Shown: piece by piece, positions 1 to 8,129 of the stretch
How positions within the stretch are numbered: position 1 is the first letter of the stretch
Layout of the letters: each line of letters opens with the position of its first letter
DNA from: Acinetobacter brisouii
GTDB taxonomy: Bacteria; Pseudomonadota; Gammaproteobacteria; Pseudomonadales; Moraxellaceae
Assembly (NCBI RefSeq): GCF_008993995.1
Contig: NZ_BKNN01000002.1
Coordinates: forward strand, 58,171 to 122,170
DNA: 64,000 bases
Direction of reading: 5' to 3'
The notes under the pieces: generated by a model
Seen by the model: only the letters and a program-made list of their open reading frames with translations
What the model was told of the DNA's origin: nothing
The model's database searches: none
Made by a program: the position numbers and the translations under genes

Positions 1-1
1 T

Positions 2-76
2 GGTTGCTATTTTATTTCATTACATCCACATGATCGTGAAAAAATTGCTCAATGTCTGGAGCAAGATAAAACCTAA
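2..76 (+). CDS. 3' end of an unidentified gene (partial)
   Basis: An open frame runs in from the left edge and stops at TAA (74-76), giving 24 residues that end in CLEQDKT. The composition (HPHDREKIAQ) looks like a real protein tail, and the reading stops just before the convergent transporter gene. It is too short to assign a family, and it could be a chance open frame. Confidence 0.35.
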   Translation, partial: GCYFISLHPHDREKIAQCLEQDKT

Positions 77-80
77 GCAA

Positions 81-992
81 CTAGGACATTTTCTTAAAGC
101 GTTGTTGCCACTTCTGTTGGAGCTGCAAATCACGGGAAAAATAGACCAATAGACCAATAATCAAAATGGCTGCCCCCAAAACAATTTTTAAGGTTAGTGC
201 TTCATGATTCAACAGCGCCCCAATCAATAATGCCAACAGAGGCGTCATGACATTGGTGAGTGACAAGGTAGTCGGTTGAATATTTTGCACTAACTTAAAG
301 TAGCAAAACATCGCCAATAATGATGCCACCACGACGGTATATCCGAGTGCGATCAAGGATTGTATCTGTGGCAGATGGGTCGGAAATTTTGACCAGATGA
401 ATGGCAACATACATAGCGCAACAAGACTCGAAATGAGAATTGAACCTGTTGCCTGCGCCATCGGCTCGAGCGGAGCACGAATTTTCTTTACCCAAAAAAT
501 AGACAAGGCATAATTAAAGACACTAATTAGCATCAGAACAATACCCATTGGCTGAATATGCTGCTGTCCTGAAAAACAAATGATGCCAAGCCCCGACAGC
601 GCAATCAACATGCCACACCACTGTAGAACATGTAAATACTGTTTAAACCACGCCCAGCCCATTAATCCCGCCATAATCGGTGTTAATCCAAACATTAAAG
701 CAATAATACCTGAGCTCAAATATTGGGTCGCCATATAGGTAAAAATCTGTGAACCGATAAAACTAAATGAACCTGCAAGATAACTATGTAGCGACTGCGC
801 ATTGAATGGTAGGCGAATCTTAAAAATCAGCAACAAGCTTAAAGCCAATGGCAATGCTAAAAAGAAACGAAATGCCAATGCCCAAAATGGATTTAAGTCT
901 TTTACACTCCATACAATCGCCAACGGCGTTGTTGCCCAAATCAGAACCAGCAAAGCATAGGTCACTGCCAAATGTGATTGTATTTTGGGCAT
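81..992 (-). CDS. EamA/DMT family transporter
   Basis: This is a 303-residue inner-membrane protein of the drug/metabolite transporter superfamily, a group that exports amino acids, metabolites or drugs. About ten hydrophobic segments are visible, arranged as two EamA halves: residues about 10-140, then a second half beginning near GIVLMLISVFNYALS. The C-terminus is basic and cytoplasmic. I chose the ATG at 990-992 rather than the TTG six bases upstream; the ATG lies two bases after the stop of the upstream yaiI-like gene, so the two are probably co-transcribed and translationally coupled. The substrate cannot be told from the sequence. Confidence 0.9.
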   Translation of the reverse strand: MPKIQSHLAVTYALLVLIWATTPLAIVWSVKDLNPFWALAFRFFLALPLALSLLLIFKIRLPFNAQSLHSYLAGSFSFIGSQIFTYMATQYLSSGIIALMFGLTPIMAGLMGWAWFKQYLHVLQWCGMLIALSGLGIICFSGQQHIQPMGIVLMLISVFNYALSIFWVKKIRAPLEPMAQATGSILISSLVALCMLPFIWSKFPTHLPQIQSLIALGYTVVVASLLAMFCYFKLVQNIQPTTLSLTNVMTPLLALLIGALLNHEALTLKIVLGAAILIIGLLVYFSRDLQLQQKWQQRFKKMS

Positions 993-994
993 AA

Positions 995-1468
995 TCAACT
1001 CTGCTTTGTTGCTCGGATTTGACGCTGAATGGTTTGATCTAAAGCACTTGAAAACTCACGTTTATCTCGATCATTTAATGGCTTAGGCCCACATGTTTGT
1101 ACGCCTGCTCCACGCAAGGTATCCATATAATCACGTAAATGTAAGCGTGCTTTAATATTGGTTGTGGTAAAAATCTCACCACGTGGGTGAATTGCGACTC
1201 CCCCCTTATCAATCACCTGTGCTGCCAAAGGAATATCTTGGGTAATCACAACATCATGAGCCATCATCTGCCTGACAATTTCCTGATCGGCCTGATCAGC
1301 GCCACTCATCACCTGTAATGACTTGATTCGTACAGAAGGTGCGATACCCAAAGGCTGATTTGCCACAAATATCACATCTAACAAATAGCGATCTGAAGCT
1401 CTAAAAATAATTTCACGCAAAATTTTAGGCAATGCATCGGCATCGACCCAAAGTTTAAAATTTGCCAC
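995..1468 (-). CDS. yaiI: YaiI/YqxD family protein (UPF0178)
   Basis: This is a 157-residue cytoplasmic protein of the UPF0178 family, which has a PIN/NYN-like nuclease fold and no established biochemical role. The family hallmarks are visible: VDADALPK at the N-terminus (acidic residues of the putative metal site), then [11 protein letters not shown] and HPRGE in the second half. Translation starts at GTG (1466-1468), preceded by GGATAACT as a ribosome binding site. The DMT transporter gene follows directly, suggesting a two-gene operon. Confidence 0.88.
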   Translation of the reverse strand: MANFKLWVDADALPKILREIIFRASDRYLLDVIFVANQPLGIAPSVRIKSLQVMSGADQADQEIVRQMMAHDVVITQDIPLAAQVIDKGGVAIHPRGEIFTTTNIKARLHLRDYMDTLRGAGVQTCGPKPLNDRDKREFSSALDQTIQRQIRATKQS

Positions 1469-1674
1469 AGTTATCCATCATTTCACTCATTGATCACTAG
1501 TTTAACAAATTCTGCATGACACTGCTGTGATGCTTTGACCTTTTGGTCAAGTCCTGTTTTTGTCAGAGAAAACAACTGATAAATTGAACATATTGCATAA
1601 AATTTACGGTAGATGACTTGAAAAATAAGTAGTTACCCTCGATAAATAGGAATAGATCAACTGCAAGTGTACCG

Positions 1675-2613
1675 ATGAATATGCCAAATAATAAACCTGA
1701 CATGATTACTGTCGATGACAAAAACTTTGGAAGTCATATTGAACATTGGAGTCTGTTGACAGATAACCCGACTCAAATCGTTCCACGATGGTTAGGTCAA
1801 GCACTTGATGCACCTGTTATGCCGATGGGGCTTTGTACCAATGAAGATGATATGGATGCCAATACTTGGCTAATTCAAGGGCCTAGTCAAGCGACCATTC
1901 AGTTTTCCCAAGTGGTTGCAGTTGAAAACAATAAGCCTAAATGCGTTAAAACCGCTTTCCCAATTTTTGAAAGCCCTTATAAAACATCTGCAAAAATCGA
2001 ACGTATCATTTCTTGCCAATCTAACACTCAAGCAGTGTTACGTTTAAATTTAGGTGGAAATGCTACAGTTTATGCTTTTGATAATTTGTACAGTGTCAAT
2101 CAAAGTCAGTACCAAAAAGATCAAAGTTACTGTGTTCATCTCAATGCGTGGGCCTATGAACTTGAGCAGGTCAATGAACATGAACAAATTATTGTAGATG
2201 ACCCTGCATCCATTAAACATCACCGTGCACTGAATGCGATTTTGGCGGCAAATAATGGCGTAGCACCCAATGACCTACAACAGCAAATCGAAGCATGGCA
2301 ACCACAAACTGAAGAAGATCGTGCGCCTCTCACCGTTGATTTCTCGCATATGGTGGCATATCTTTATGGTGAAACTGTAGGGCAAGAAGATGAAGCTTGG
2401 TTCCAAGGCAAGATCGTAGGTAAGACGCATACCCAATGTATGCAAGAACAGTACGTCTTATATGATGTGACTTTATTACTTGAAGATAATGAAGAAGCAA
2501 CTTTAATTCGTATTGCGAGTCGTAATTCTGCTTATATGAATTTTGAGATCGGGCAATATATTCGAGGGAATATATGGATTCAGGCGAATATTTATGCTAA
2601 AAATGGCAAATAA
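1675..2613 (+). CDS. Conserved protein of unknown function
   Basis: This is a 312-residue protein that I do not recognise. There is no signal peptide or membrane segment, so it is probably cytoplasmic. It is rich in Asn, Gln and acidic residues. The last 90 residues (from about MVAYLYGETVG) look like a beta-rich OB-like fold with a short acidic strand-turn (LLLEDNEEATLIRI). ATG 1675 is used; a second ATG follows at 1681. It is read alone, divergent from yaiI, and followed by a tiny membrane ORF. Coding quality is good throughout. Confidence 0.75.
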   Translation: MNMPNNKPDMITVDDKNFGSHIEHWSLLTDNPTQIVPRWLGQALDAPVMPMGLCTNEDDMDANTWLIQGPSQATIQFSQVVAVENNKPKCVKTAFPIFESPYKTSAKIERIISCQSNTQAVLRLNLGGNATVYAFDNLYSVNQSQYQKDQSYCVHLNAWAYELEQVNEHEQIIVDDPASIKHHRALNAILAANNGVAPNDLQQQIEAWQPQTEEDRAPLTVDFSHMVAYLYGETVGQEDEAWFQGKIVGKTHTQCMQEQYVLYDVTLLLEDNEEATLIRIASRNSAYMNFEIGQYIRGNIWIQANIYAKNGK

Positions 2614-2653
2614 TACCCTACCTGCTCAGGTCTATCACTAGGCTCCTTGTCTT

Positions 2654-2791
2654 ATGAAAACTACACAACAACAGACTTCTGACATGCTACAACAATATAG
2701 CCAAGCAAAATTGAAAATTGATTTTGGTTCAGCCTGTTTTTTTGTATTGGGCATGTTCCTGCTGGGTTTTGGTTTACATCAAATTTCTTAA
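2654..2791 (+). CDS. Small single-pass membrane protein (45 aa)
   Basis: A 45-codon frame runs from ATG 2654 to TAA 2791. It has a polar Gln/Thr-rich N-terminus (residues 1-25) followed by one hydrophobic segment (about residues 26-43: SACFFVLGMFLLGFGL). It sits 40 bases after the preceding gene on the same strand and ends 24 bases before a strong terminator, so it is well placed to be the last gene of that transcript. The ribosome binding site is weak. No known family is recognised. Confidence 0.55.
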   Translation: MKTTQQQTSDMLQQYSQAKLKIDFGSACFFVLGMFLLGFGLHQIS

Positions 2792-2810
2792 ATGATATTT
2801 TCAGCATATA

Positions 2811-2842
2811 AAAAAGCCTCATCATCTGATGAGGCTTTTTTT
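2811..2842. terminator. Bidirectional rho-independent terminator
   Basis: A 9-bp stem (GCCTCATCA pairing with TGATGAGGC) is flanked by A-run and T-run, so it can stop both the rightward small-ORF transcript and leftward serC transcription. Confidence 0.85.
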
Positions 2843-2860
2843 ATTTACATTTATTTTCAA

Positions 2861-3940
2861 TTAACCATGACGTTTAGCAAAGTCATCCATGAAGTTAACC
2901 AATGCTTGTACGCCTTCAAGTGGCACAGCATTGTAGATACTTGCACGCATACCACCCACAGAACGGTGACCTGCCAAGTTTAACAAATGATTTGCTTCAG
3001 CTTCTTGCAAGAATAATTTATCGAGATTACTGTCGACCAAAGTAAATGGTACGTTCATCAATGAGCGATTCGCGATTGCAATCGGGTTATTGTAGAACTC
3101 GCTTGAGTCGATATAACCATATAACAATTCAGCTTTTTTCAAATTAGTTTGATGCATTGCAGGAACACCGCCATGCTCAAGCAACCACTCAAATACCAAA
3201 CCAGACAAATACCATGCATACGTTGCAGGCGTATTCACCATTGAATCATTCTTGGCTTGTGCAGCGTACTTCAACAAACTTGGAATTTCTGGTTTTGCTT
3301 GATCCAACAAGTCATCACGAATAATGACCAAAGTTAAACCCGCAGGTCCAATATTTTTCTGTGCGCCTGCATAGATTAGACCAAACTTGGTCACATCAAT
3401 CGGTGCAGACAAAATGCTTGAAGACAAGTCCGCAACTAAAGGCGCTTTAGTTTCTGGAATATGGTCAAACTGTAAACCGCCAATCGTTTCATTTTCACAG
3501 TAATGCACATATGCTGCATGGTCAGAGAACTGCCAAGTTTGAGCATCGGTAATGGCTGTTTTACCATCAATTTGTGTGCCCGCTTCAATCACATTGACAT
3601 TGCCGTAACGCTGAGCTTCTTTAATGGCTTTTTCAGACCAGATACCTGTATGGATATAATCCGCTTGGCTGTTTTTACCCAACAAGTTCAATGGAATTGC
3701 TGAAAACTGTAATGTTGCACCGCCTTGTAAAAACAAGACTTTATAATTTTCAGGAATATTCATGAGTTTGCGTAAGTCAGCTTCCGCTTTTTCCGCAACC
3801 GCGACATAATCTTGACTACGGTGGCTCATTTCCATGATGGAAACGCCCTTACCACGCCAATCTAGTAACTCACTTTGAGCTTTTTCTAAAACAGCGGTTG
3901 GTAATGCTGCAGGACCAGCACAGAAATTGTACGCGCGCAT
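2861..3940 (-). CDS. serC: Phosphoserine aminotransferase
   Basis: SerC converts 3-phosphohydroxypyruvate and glutamate to phosphoserine in serine synthesis, and also serves the pyridoxal phosphate pathway. The 359-residue protein has the typical N-terminus RAYNFCAGPAALP, the glycine-rich LQGGATLQF segment near residue 70, and the PLP-binding lysine K195 in AGAQKNIGPAG. The length matches the family. The open frame extends 21 codons further upstream, but ATG 3940 is preceded by GGAAGAAATC and fits family N-termini, so the shorter start is chosen. It stands alone between two terminators. Confidence 0.97.
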   Translation of the reverse strand: MRAYNFCAGPAALPTAVLEKAQSELLDWRGKGVSIMEMSHRSQDYVAVAEKAEADLRKLMNIPENYKVLFLQGGATLQFSAIPLNLLGKNSQADYIHTGIWSEKAIKEAQRYGNVNVIEAGTQIDGKTAITDAQTWQFSDHAAYVHYCENETIGGLQFDHIPETKAPLVADLSSSILSAPIDVTKFGLIYAGAQKNIGPAGLTLVIIRDDLLDQAKPEIPSLLKYAAQAKNDSMVNTPATYAWYLSGLVFEWLLEHGGVPAMHQTNLKKAELLYGYIDSSEFYNNPIAIANRSLMNVPFTLVDSNLDKLFLQEAEANHLLNLAGHRSVGGMRASIYNAVPLEGVQALVNFMDDFAKRHG

Positions 3941-4112
3941 GATTTCTTCCTTCATGAAGTAAATACAATAAAATGTGATGGCATTTAACCACAGAATACT
4001 CAACGATGCAGTAATTTCGTCAGTTAATATTTCTATTTAAAGCAAAAATTCGCTTTAATTTTTCGATGCTTGATCATTTGAATCTAGGCAATTTTTCAAT
4101 CTTTTAAGCATA

Positions 4113-4143
4113 AAAAAAGCCATGCAAAAATGCATGGCTTTTT
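4113..4143. terminator. Hairpin with A/T flanks
   Basis: An 8-bp stem (GCCATGCA / TGCATGGC) with an AAAA loop has an A-run on one side and a T-run on the other. It lies just beyond the 3' end of tRNA-Asn and is the likely tRNA terminator. Confidence 0.8.
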
Positions 4144-4150
4144 AGAATCT

Positions 4151-4226
4151 TGGCTCTCCAACCTGGGCTCGAACCAGGGACCTGCGGATTAACAGTCCGT
4201 CGCTCTACCGACTGAGCTATTGGAGA
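4151..4226 (-). tRNA. tRNA-Asn (GTT)
   Basis: Read on the minus strand, the 76 bases fold as a full cloverleaf. The acceptor stem is TCTCCAA/TTGGAGA, the D-loop has AGCTCAGTCGGTAGAGC, the anticodon loop is CTGTTAATC with anticodon GTT, and the T-arm carries GGTTCGAGCC. The discriminator is G and the CCA end is encoded. It is a single isolated tRNA gene followed by a terminator hairpin. Confidence 0.97.
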
Positions 4227-4336
4227 ATCTGATGCGCATTGTAAATATCTCATGGGCATCGGTCAAGAAAATCTATTCAAAAATATAGAAAAATCAATTT
4301 AATGATTTAAAAAATAAGCAATTTACGACTTTTAGA

Positions 4337-4361
4337 CAAAAAAGTGCCTCTTACGAGGCAC
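4337..4361 (-). terminator. Terminator of ppk
   Basis: A 7-bp stem (GTGCCTC / GAGGCAC) with a TTAC loop lies 9 bases past the ppk stop. On the minus strand it is followed by a run of seven T. Confidence 0.85.
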
Positions 4362-4369
4362 GGATTGAT

Positions 4370-6478
4370 TTAGCGAAAGGTTTCCAATAAAAGCTGTTGT
4401 GCATTATGTACAGGTTCATTTTGTTGGGGTTGAACCCGAACCCAAGTACCATCACCCTGTAATGCCCATGCCTGTTGGTTATCTTTTAAGTAATTCAATA
4501 ATCCTAACTGGTAAATGCGTTTACGCAATGCAGGATCTTCAATTGGGAAACAGGCTTCTACACGGTTAAACAAGTTTCGGTTCATCCAGTCGGCACTTGA
4601 ACAGTAAATGCGCGCATTGCCCTGATTTGCAAAATAATAAACGCGGGTATGTTCAAGGAAACGACCAACGATTGAACGAACACGAATATTTTCTGATAAA
4701 CCCGTTAAGCCTGGACGTAAACAGCAAATTGAACGAATGATCAGATCAATTTGCACACCTGCTTGAGAAGCTTCGTACAGCTTATTAATCAACTGTACTT
4801 CAGTTAAGGCATTCACTTTAATAATGATGCGTGCTTCTTTACCTGCTTTGGCTGCGGCAATTTCATCATCAATACAATTCACCAAATGACTATGCAAAGT
4901 AAATGGCGCATGTAACAGCTTTTTCAGCTTCGCCATTTTCCCCATACCTGTCAATTCTTGAAAAATACGATGAACATCTTCACACAGCTCTTTTTCTGTG
5001 GTGAGCAAACCGTAATCGGTATAGATACGGGCATTGCCTGCATGATAGTTCCCCGTGCCCAAGTGTGCATAACGCACAAGTTTATTGTTTTCACGGCGAA
5101 CCACCAAAATCATTTTGGCATGCGTCTTATAGCCAACAATACCATAGACAACCACTGCACCTGCTTCTTGTAAGACATTGGCCACCTCAATGTTTGACTC
5201 CTCATCGAAACGCGCACGGAGCTCAATCACTGCTGTGACTTCTTTACCATTACGTGCAGCTTCAGCTAAAACCTGAACAATCTCAGAATCTGCACCACTA
5301 CGGTATAGGGTTTGTTTAATCGCCAACACCTGCGGATCGCGTGCTGCTTCACGCAAGAATGAAATGACAGGTGCGAATGATTCAAATGGATGATGAAGTA
5401 AAATATCTTGCTTACGCATCGCTGCAAAAACATTTTCCGACTTAGTCAATACTTTTGGAATCACGGGCGTAAACGCATCGTATTTTAAATGTGGGCGTTT
5501 AAAATTTGACAATAATCGCGCCAGATTGACAGGCCCTTCAACTTTATAAAGTTGGTCTTCATCCAGTTCAAATTCGTTGAGCAAATATTCGTAAATCTGT
5601 TTTGGACAATTTTCTGTCACTTCTAAACGTACTGCACGACCAAAACGGCGTGAGCTTAATTCACCTTTGAGGGCTTTGGCTAAATCATCAACATCTTCAT
5701 TCAACGCCAAATCAGCATTACGTGTTACACGGAACTGATAGCAACCTGTTGCGGTCATCCCTGGGAACAAATCAGACACATGCTCATGAATAATGGCTGA
5801 TAACATGACATGATGTTCTTTCCCATCGGTCAACTCATCAGGTAAACGAACAACGCGCGGTAAGGAACGTGGCGCAGGAACAACTGCTAAATCAATCTGA
5901 CGACCAAAGGCATCTTTACCTTCTAGCGTCACAATAAAGTTAAGACTTTTGTTGACCAAACGCGGGAATGGATGTGCAGGATCAAGGCTAATGGGTGTCA
6001 GGACTGGTGCAACTTGTTCTTGGAAATATTTTTTTACCCAAGCCGTTTGTGCAGGTGTTAACTCACCACGGCGCAAAAAGCAGATATCTTCCTCACGGAG
6101 TCGCGGCAAAATTTCATCATTTAAAATACGGTACTGACGTTCAATTGCAGCATGCGCCGTTTTTGAAATCTGATCTAAAACTTGCTTAGGCGTCAAACCA
6201 TCTGGACTATGACTTTCATTACCCAGTGTGGTTAATTGTTCCATGACCCCTGCAACACGAATTTCAAAAAACTCATCGAGGTTACGCGAAAAAATGAGTA
6301 AGAAGTTTAAACGTTCTAATAAAGGGTGCAATGGGTCTACAGCCTGTTCAAGCACCCGCAAATGAAAATCTAAAATTGATAATTCACGATTAATATATCG
6401 GTCATTATAAGCATAATCTGCGGCTGTCACAGTCTTAGATGCTGTAGAGGTCGTCGCAGGAGATACTTCGGTGTTCAT
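4370..6478 (-). CDS. ppk: Polyphosphate kinase 1
   Basis: PPK1 makes long-chain polyphosphate from ATP reversibly, at the inner face of the membrane. The 702-residue protein has the family layout: N-domain ([18 protein letters not shown]), head domain, and two phospholipase-D-like catalytic domains. The autophosphorylated histidine is H453 in GYKTHAKM, and the second histidine lies near [13 protein letters not shown] 6478 is chosen over the upstream ATG because GGAACG precedes it at a good distance. It is read alone, with its own terminator. Confidence 0.97.
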   Translation of the reverse strand: MNTEVSPATTSTASKTVTAADYAYNDRYINRELSILDFHLRVLEQAVDPLHPLLERLNFLLIFSRNLDEFFEIRVAGVMEQLTTLGNESHSPDGLTPKQVLDQISKTAHAAIERQYRILNDEILPRLREEDICFLRRGELTPAQTAWVKKYFQEQVAPVLTPISLDPAHPFPRLVNKSLNFIVTLEGKDAFGRQIDLAVVPAPRSLPRVVRLPDELTDGKEHHVMLSAIIHEHVSDLFPGMTATGCYQFRVTRNADLALNEDVDDLAKALKGELSSRRFGRAVRLEVTENCPKQIYEYLLNEFELDEDQLYKVEGPVNLARLLSNFKRPHLKYDAFTPVIPKVLTKSENVFAAMRKQDILLHHPFESFAPVISFLREAARDPQVLAIKQTLYRSGADSEIVQVLAEAARNGKEVTAVIELRARFDEESNIEVANVLQEAGAVVVYGIVGYKTHAKMILVVRRENNKLVRYAHLGTGNYHAGNARIYTDYGLLTTEKELCEDVHRIFQELTGMGKMAKLKKLLHAPFTLHSHLVNCIDDEIAAAKAGKEARIIIKVNALTEVQLINKLYEASQAGVQIDLIIRSICCLRPGLTGLSENIRVRSIVGRFLEHTRVYYFANQGNARIYCSSADWMNRNLFNRVEACFPIEDPALRKRIYQLGLLNYLKDNQQAWALQGDGTWVRVQPQQNEPVHNAQQLLLETFR

Positions 6479-6578
6479 ATGTCGTTCCATACGTGTTTTT
6501 TCATGTTATTTAAACAGTATGCTGCATATTTATGACAATTTCATAAATTTTGTACACAAACTATGCAAATGAATATAT

Positions 6579-7256
6579 CTATGTAGGAATTTGACTATAA
6601 CGAATATATTTAGCAATGAAGCGCTTACGGGATCTGAATTTTTCATCCTGAGGATGTTCTTGATAATAGCGTGGATTCGGCAATAACGCTGCCAAGAAAA
6701 TTGCCTGTTCTCGGGTCAGATTTTTACTGCTTTTATGAAAATAATGCCGAGAAGCTGCCTCGACGCCATAAATATTGGCACCAAGCTCAACCGAGTTCAT
6801 ATAGACCTCTAAAATCCGCTGTTTAGACCACAAACGTTCCATCATAAAAGTGGCAATTGCTTCTTGCCCCTTACGCAAAAAAGAACGCTGATTAAACAAG
6901 AATAGATTTTTAGCCAGTTGTTGAGAAATCGTAGAGCCACCTGCCACAATACCATCGGCTTTGGCATTTCGCTGCAAAGCAACCTGCATGCCTTCAAAAT
7001 CAAAACCATGATGATGTAAAAATTTACCGTCTTCAGCAGCAACCACTGCATGTTTAAATTGATTGCTGATTTGGTCGTAACTACGCCATTTATGCTGTAA
7101 GGTTTCATCGGGATATTGGATGGCATCGATACGCATAAACATACTTCGCTCAACAGGATGCGTTCGCCACCAAAGTAAACTTGCGAAAATCCAAAGCTGT
7201 ATCATTAAAAACAAAGTCATTAAAATCAAAAAAATACGCATGAACAATGTTTTCAT
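6579..7256 (-). CDS. mtgA: Monofunctional peptidoglycan transglycosylase
   Basis: MtgA polymerises lipid II into glycan strands on the periplasmic face. The 225-residue protein has one N-terminal membrane anchor (residues about 5-30) and a GT51 domain. The catalytic glutamate is E75 in AAEDGKF; the second motif [14 protein letters not shown] and the later [12 protein letters not shown] are intact. There is no transpeptidase domain, which separates it from class A PBPs. ATG 7256 is preferred to a TTG three codons upstream; the GGGAG ribosome site is 12 bases away. Confidence 0.95.
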   Translation of the reverse strand: MKTLFMRIFLILMTLFLMIQLWIFASLLWWRTHPVERSMFMRIDAIQYPDETLQHKWRSYDQISNQFKHAVVAAEDGKFLHHHGFDFEGMQVALQRNAKADGIVAGGSTISQQLAKNLFLFNQRSFLRKGQEAIATFMMERLWSKQRILEVYMNSVELGANIYGVEAASRHYFHKSSKNLTREQAIFLAALLPNPRYYQEHPQDEKFRSRKRFIAKYIRYSQIPT

Positions 7257-7323
7257 GATGTGCAATTACTCCCAATCTCACCCAATATGTTAAGCTGAGT
7301 TTTTAAAACCGACACAGCATACC

Positions 7324-8124
7324 ATGTCTGAGATGCAACAACCCACGTTTTATCACAGTAAACTCAATGTTCAACGCTGGTGGGTCACTGCGACCCTGAT
7401 TGCGATTAATGTGGGACTGTATTTGTGGCAAATTGCAACGGGAGTTGATCCAAGCCAGCCCAGTATTGATGCTGCCTTGGCTTGGGGTGCTGACTTTGCA
7501 CCTTTAACTTTTTTGCAAGAACCTGCCCGCCTATTTACCAGTATGTTCTTTCACTTTGGTTTTTTACACTTGGCACTGAATATGTGGGCGCTGTATATGT
7601 TTGGCAGTCTTGCTGAGCAAATTTTTGGGCGTTTTTATGTTTTGGGTATGTATCTTTGCTGTGGTCTAGCAGGTAGCTTACTCAGTGGTTGGCTGAGTAT
7701 TCATTACAGTTTCTTATATCTACAAACAGGTCAAACCAATTTATTACCAAGCATCAATGCAGGTGCATCTGGGGCAATTATGGGTTTAGGCAGTGCCTTG
7801 ACGATTTTGTCATTCTTTCCAACACTTCCTCATCAATCATTTATTTTAGTCAAACGTAGCCTGCTCATTATCATGGGACTCAACCTGACCTTAGGCATGA
7901 TGATTCCCAATATTAATAATGCAGCCCATTTAGGTGGCGCACTCATGGGAATGATTCAAAGTTTAATTTGGTATCGTTGTGCCCTCCATCAGCGCAACCT
8001 CCTTGGCAGTTTATTGGGACTCTGCGTAGGGGTTACACTGCTGATTTTCAGCTATTTCTATTGTCAAAATTTGATTCACGCAGGTCTCTTACCGCTCTGG
8101 GACACGATTCTTAAACAATTCTAA
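7324..8124 (+). CDS. Rhomboid family intramembrane serine protease
   Basis: This 266-residue multi-spanning membrane protein cleaves other membrane proteins within the bilayer. The catalytic serine S149 lies in the GASGAIMG motif and its partner H202 in NAAHLGGALMG; the upstream HLALNMWALYMFG segment carries the oxyanion/loop residues typical of the family. About seven membrane segments are visible. It is divergent from mtgA, and its stop lies five bases from the convergent ybbP stop, with no terminator between. A second, shorter rhomboid is encoded at 14745. Confidence 0.93.
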   Translation: MSEMQQPTFYHSKLNVQRWWVTATLIAINVGLYLWQIATGVDPSQPSIDAALAWGADFAPLTFLQEPARLFTSMFFHFGFLHLALNMWALYMFGSLAEQIFGRFYVLGMYLCCGLAGSLLSGWLSIHYSFLYLQTGQTNLLPSINAGASGAIMGLGSALTILSFFPTLPHQSFILVKRSLLIIMGLNLTLGMMIPNINNAAHLGGALMGMIQSLIWYRCALHQRNLLGSLLGLCVGVTLLIFSYFYCQNLIHAGLLPLWDTILKQF

Positions 8125-8129
8125 CGAGG

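Noticed and set aside
2792-2983. 63-codon plus-strand frame across the serC 3' end
   Set aside because: It runs through the terminator hairpin and overlaps serC in antisense; no sign of a real protein.
3941-4003. Upstream extension of serC by 21 codons
   Set aside because: The extra residues are hydrophobic and unlike family members, and the good ribosome site lies before the inner ATG.
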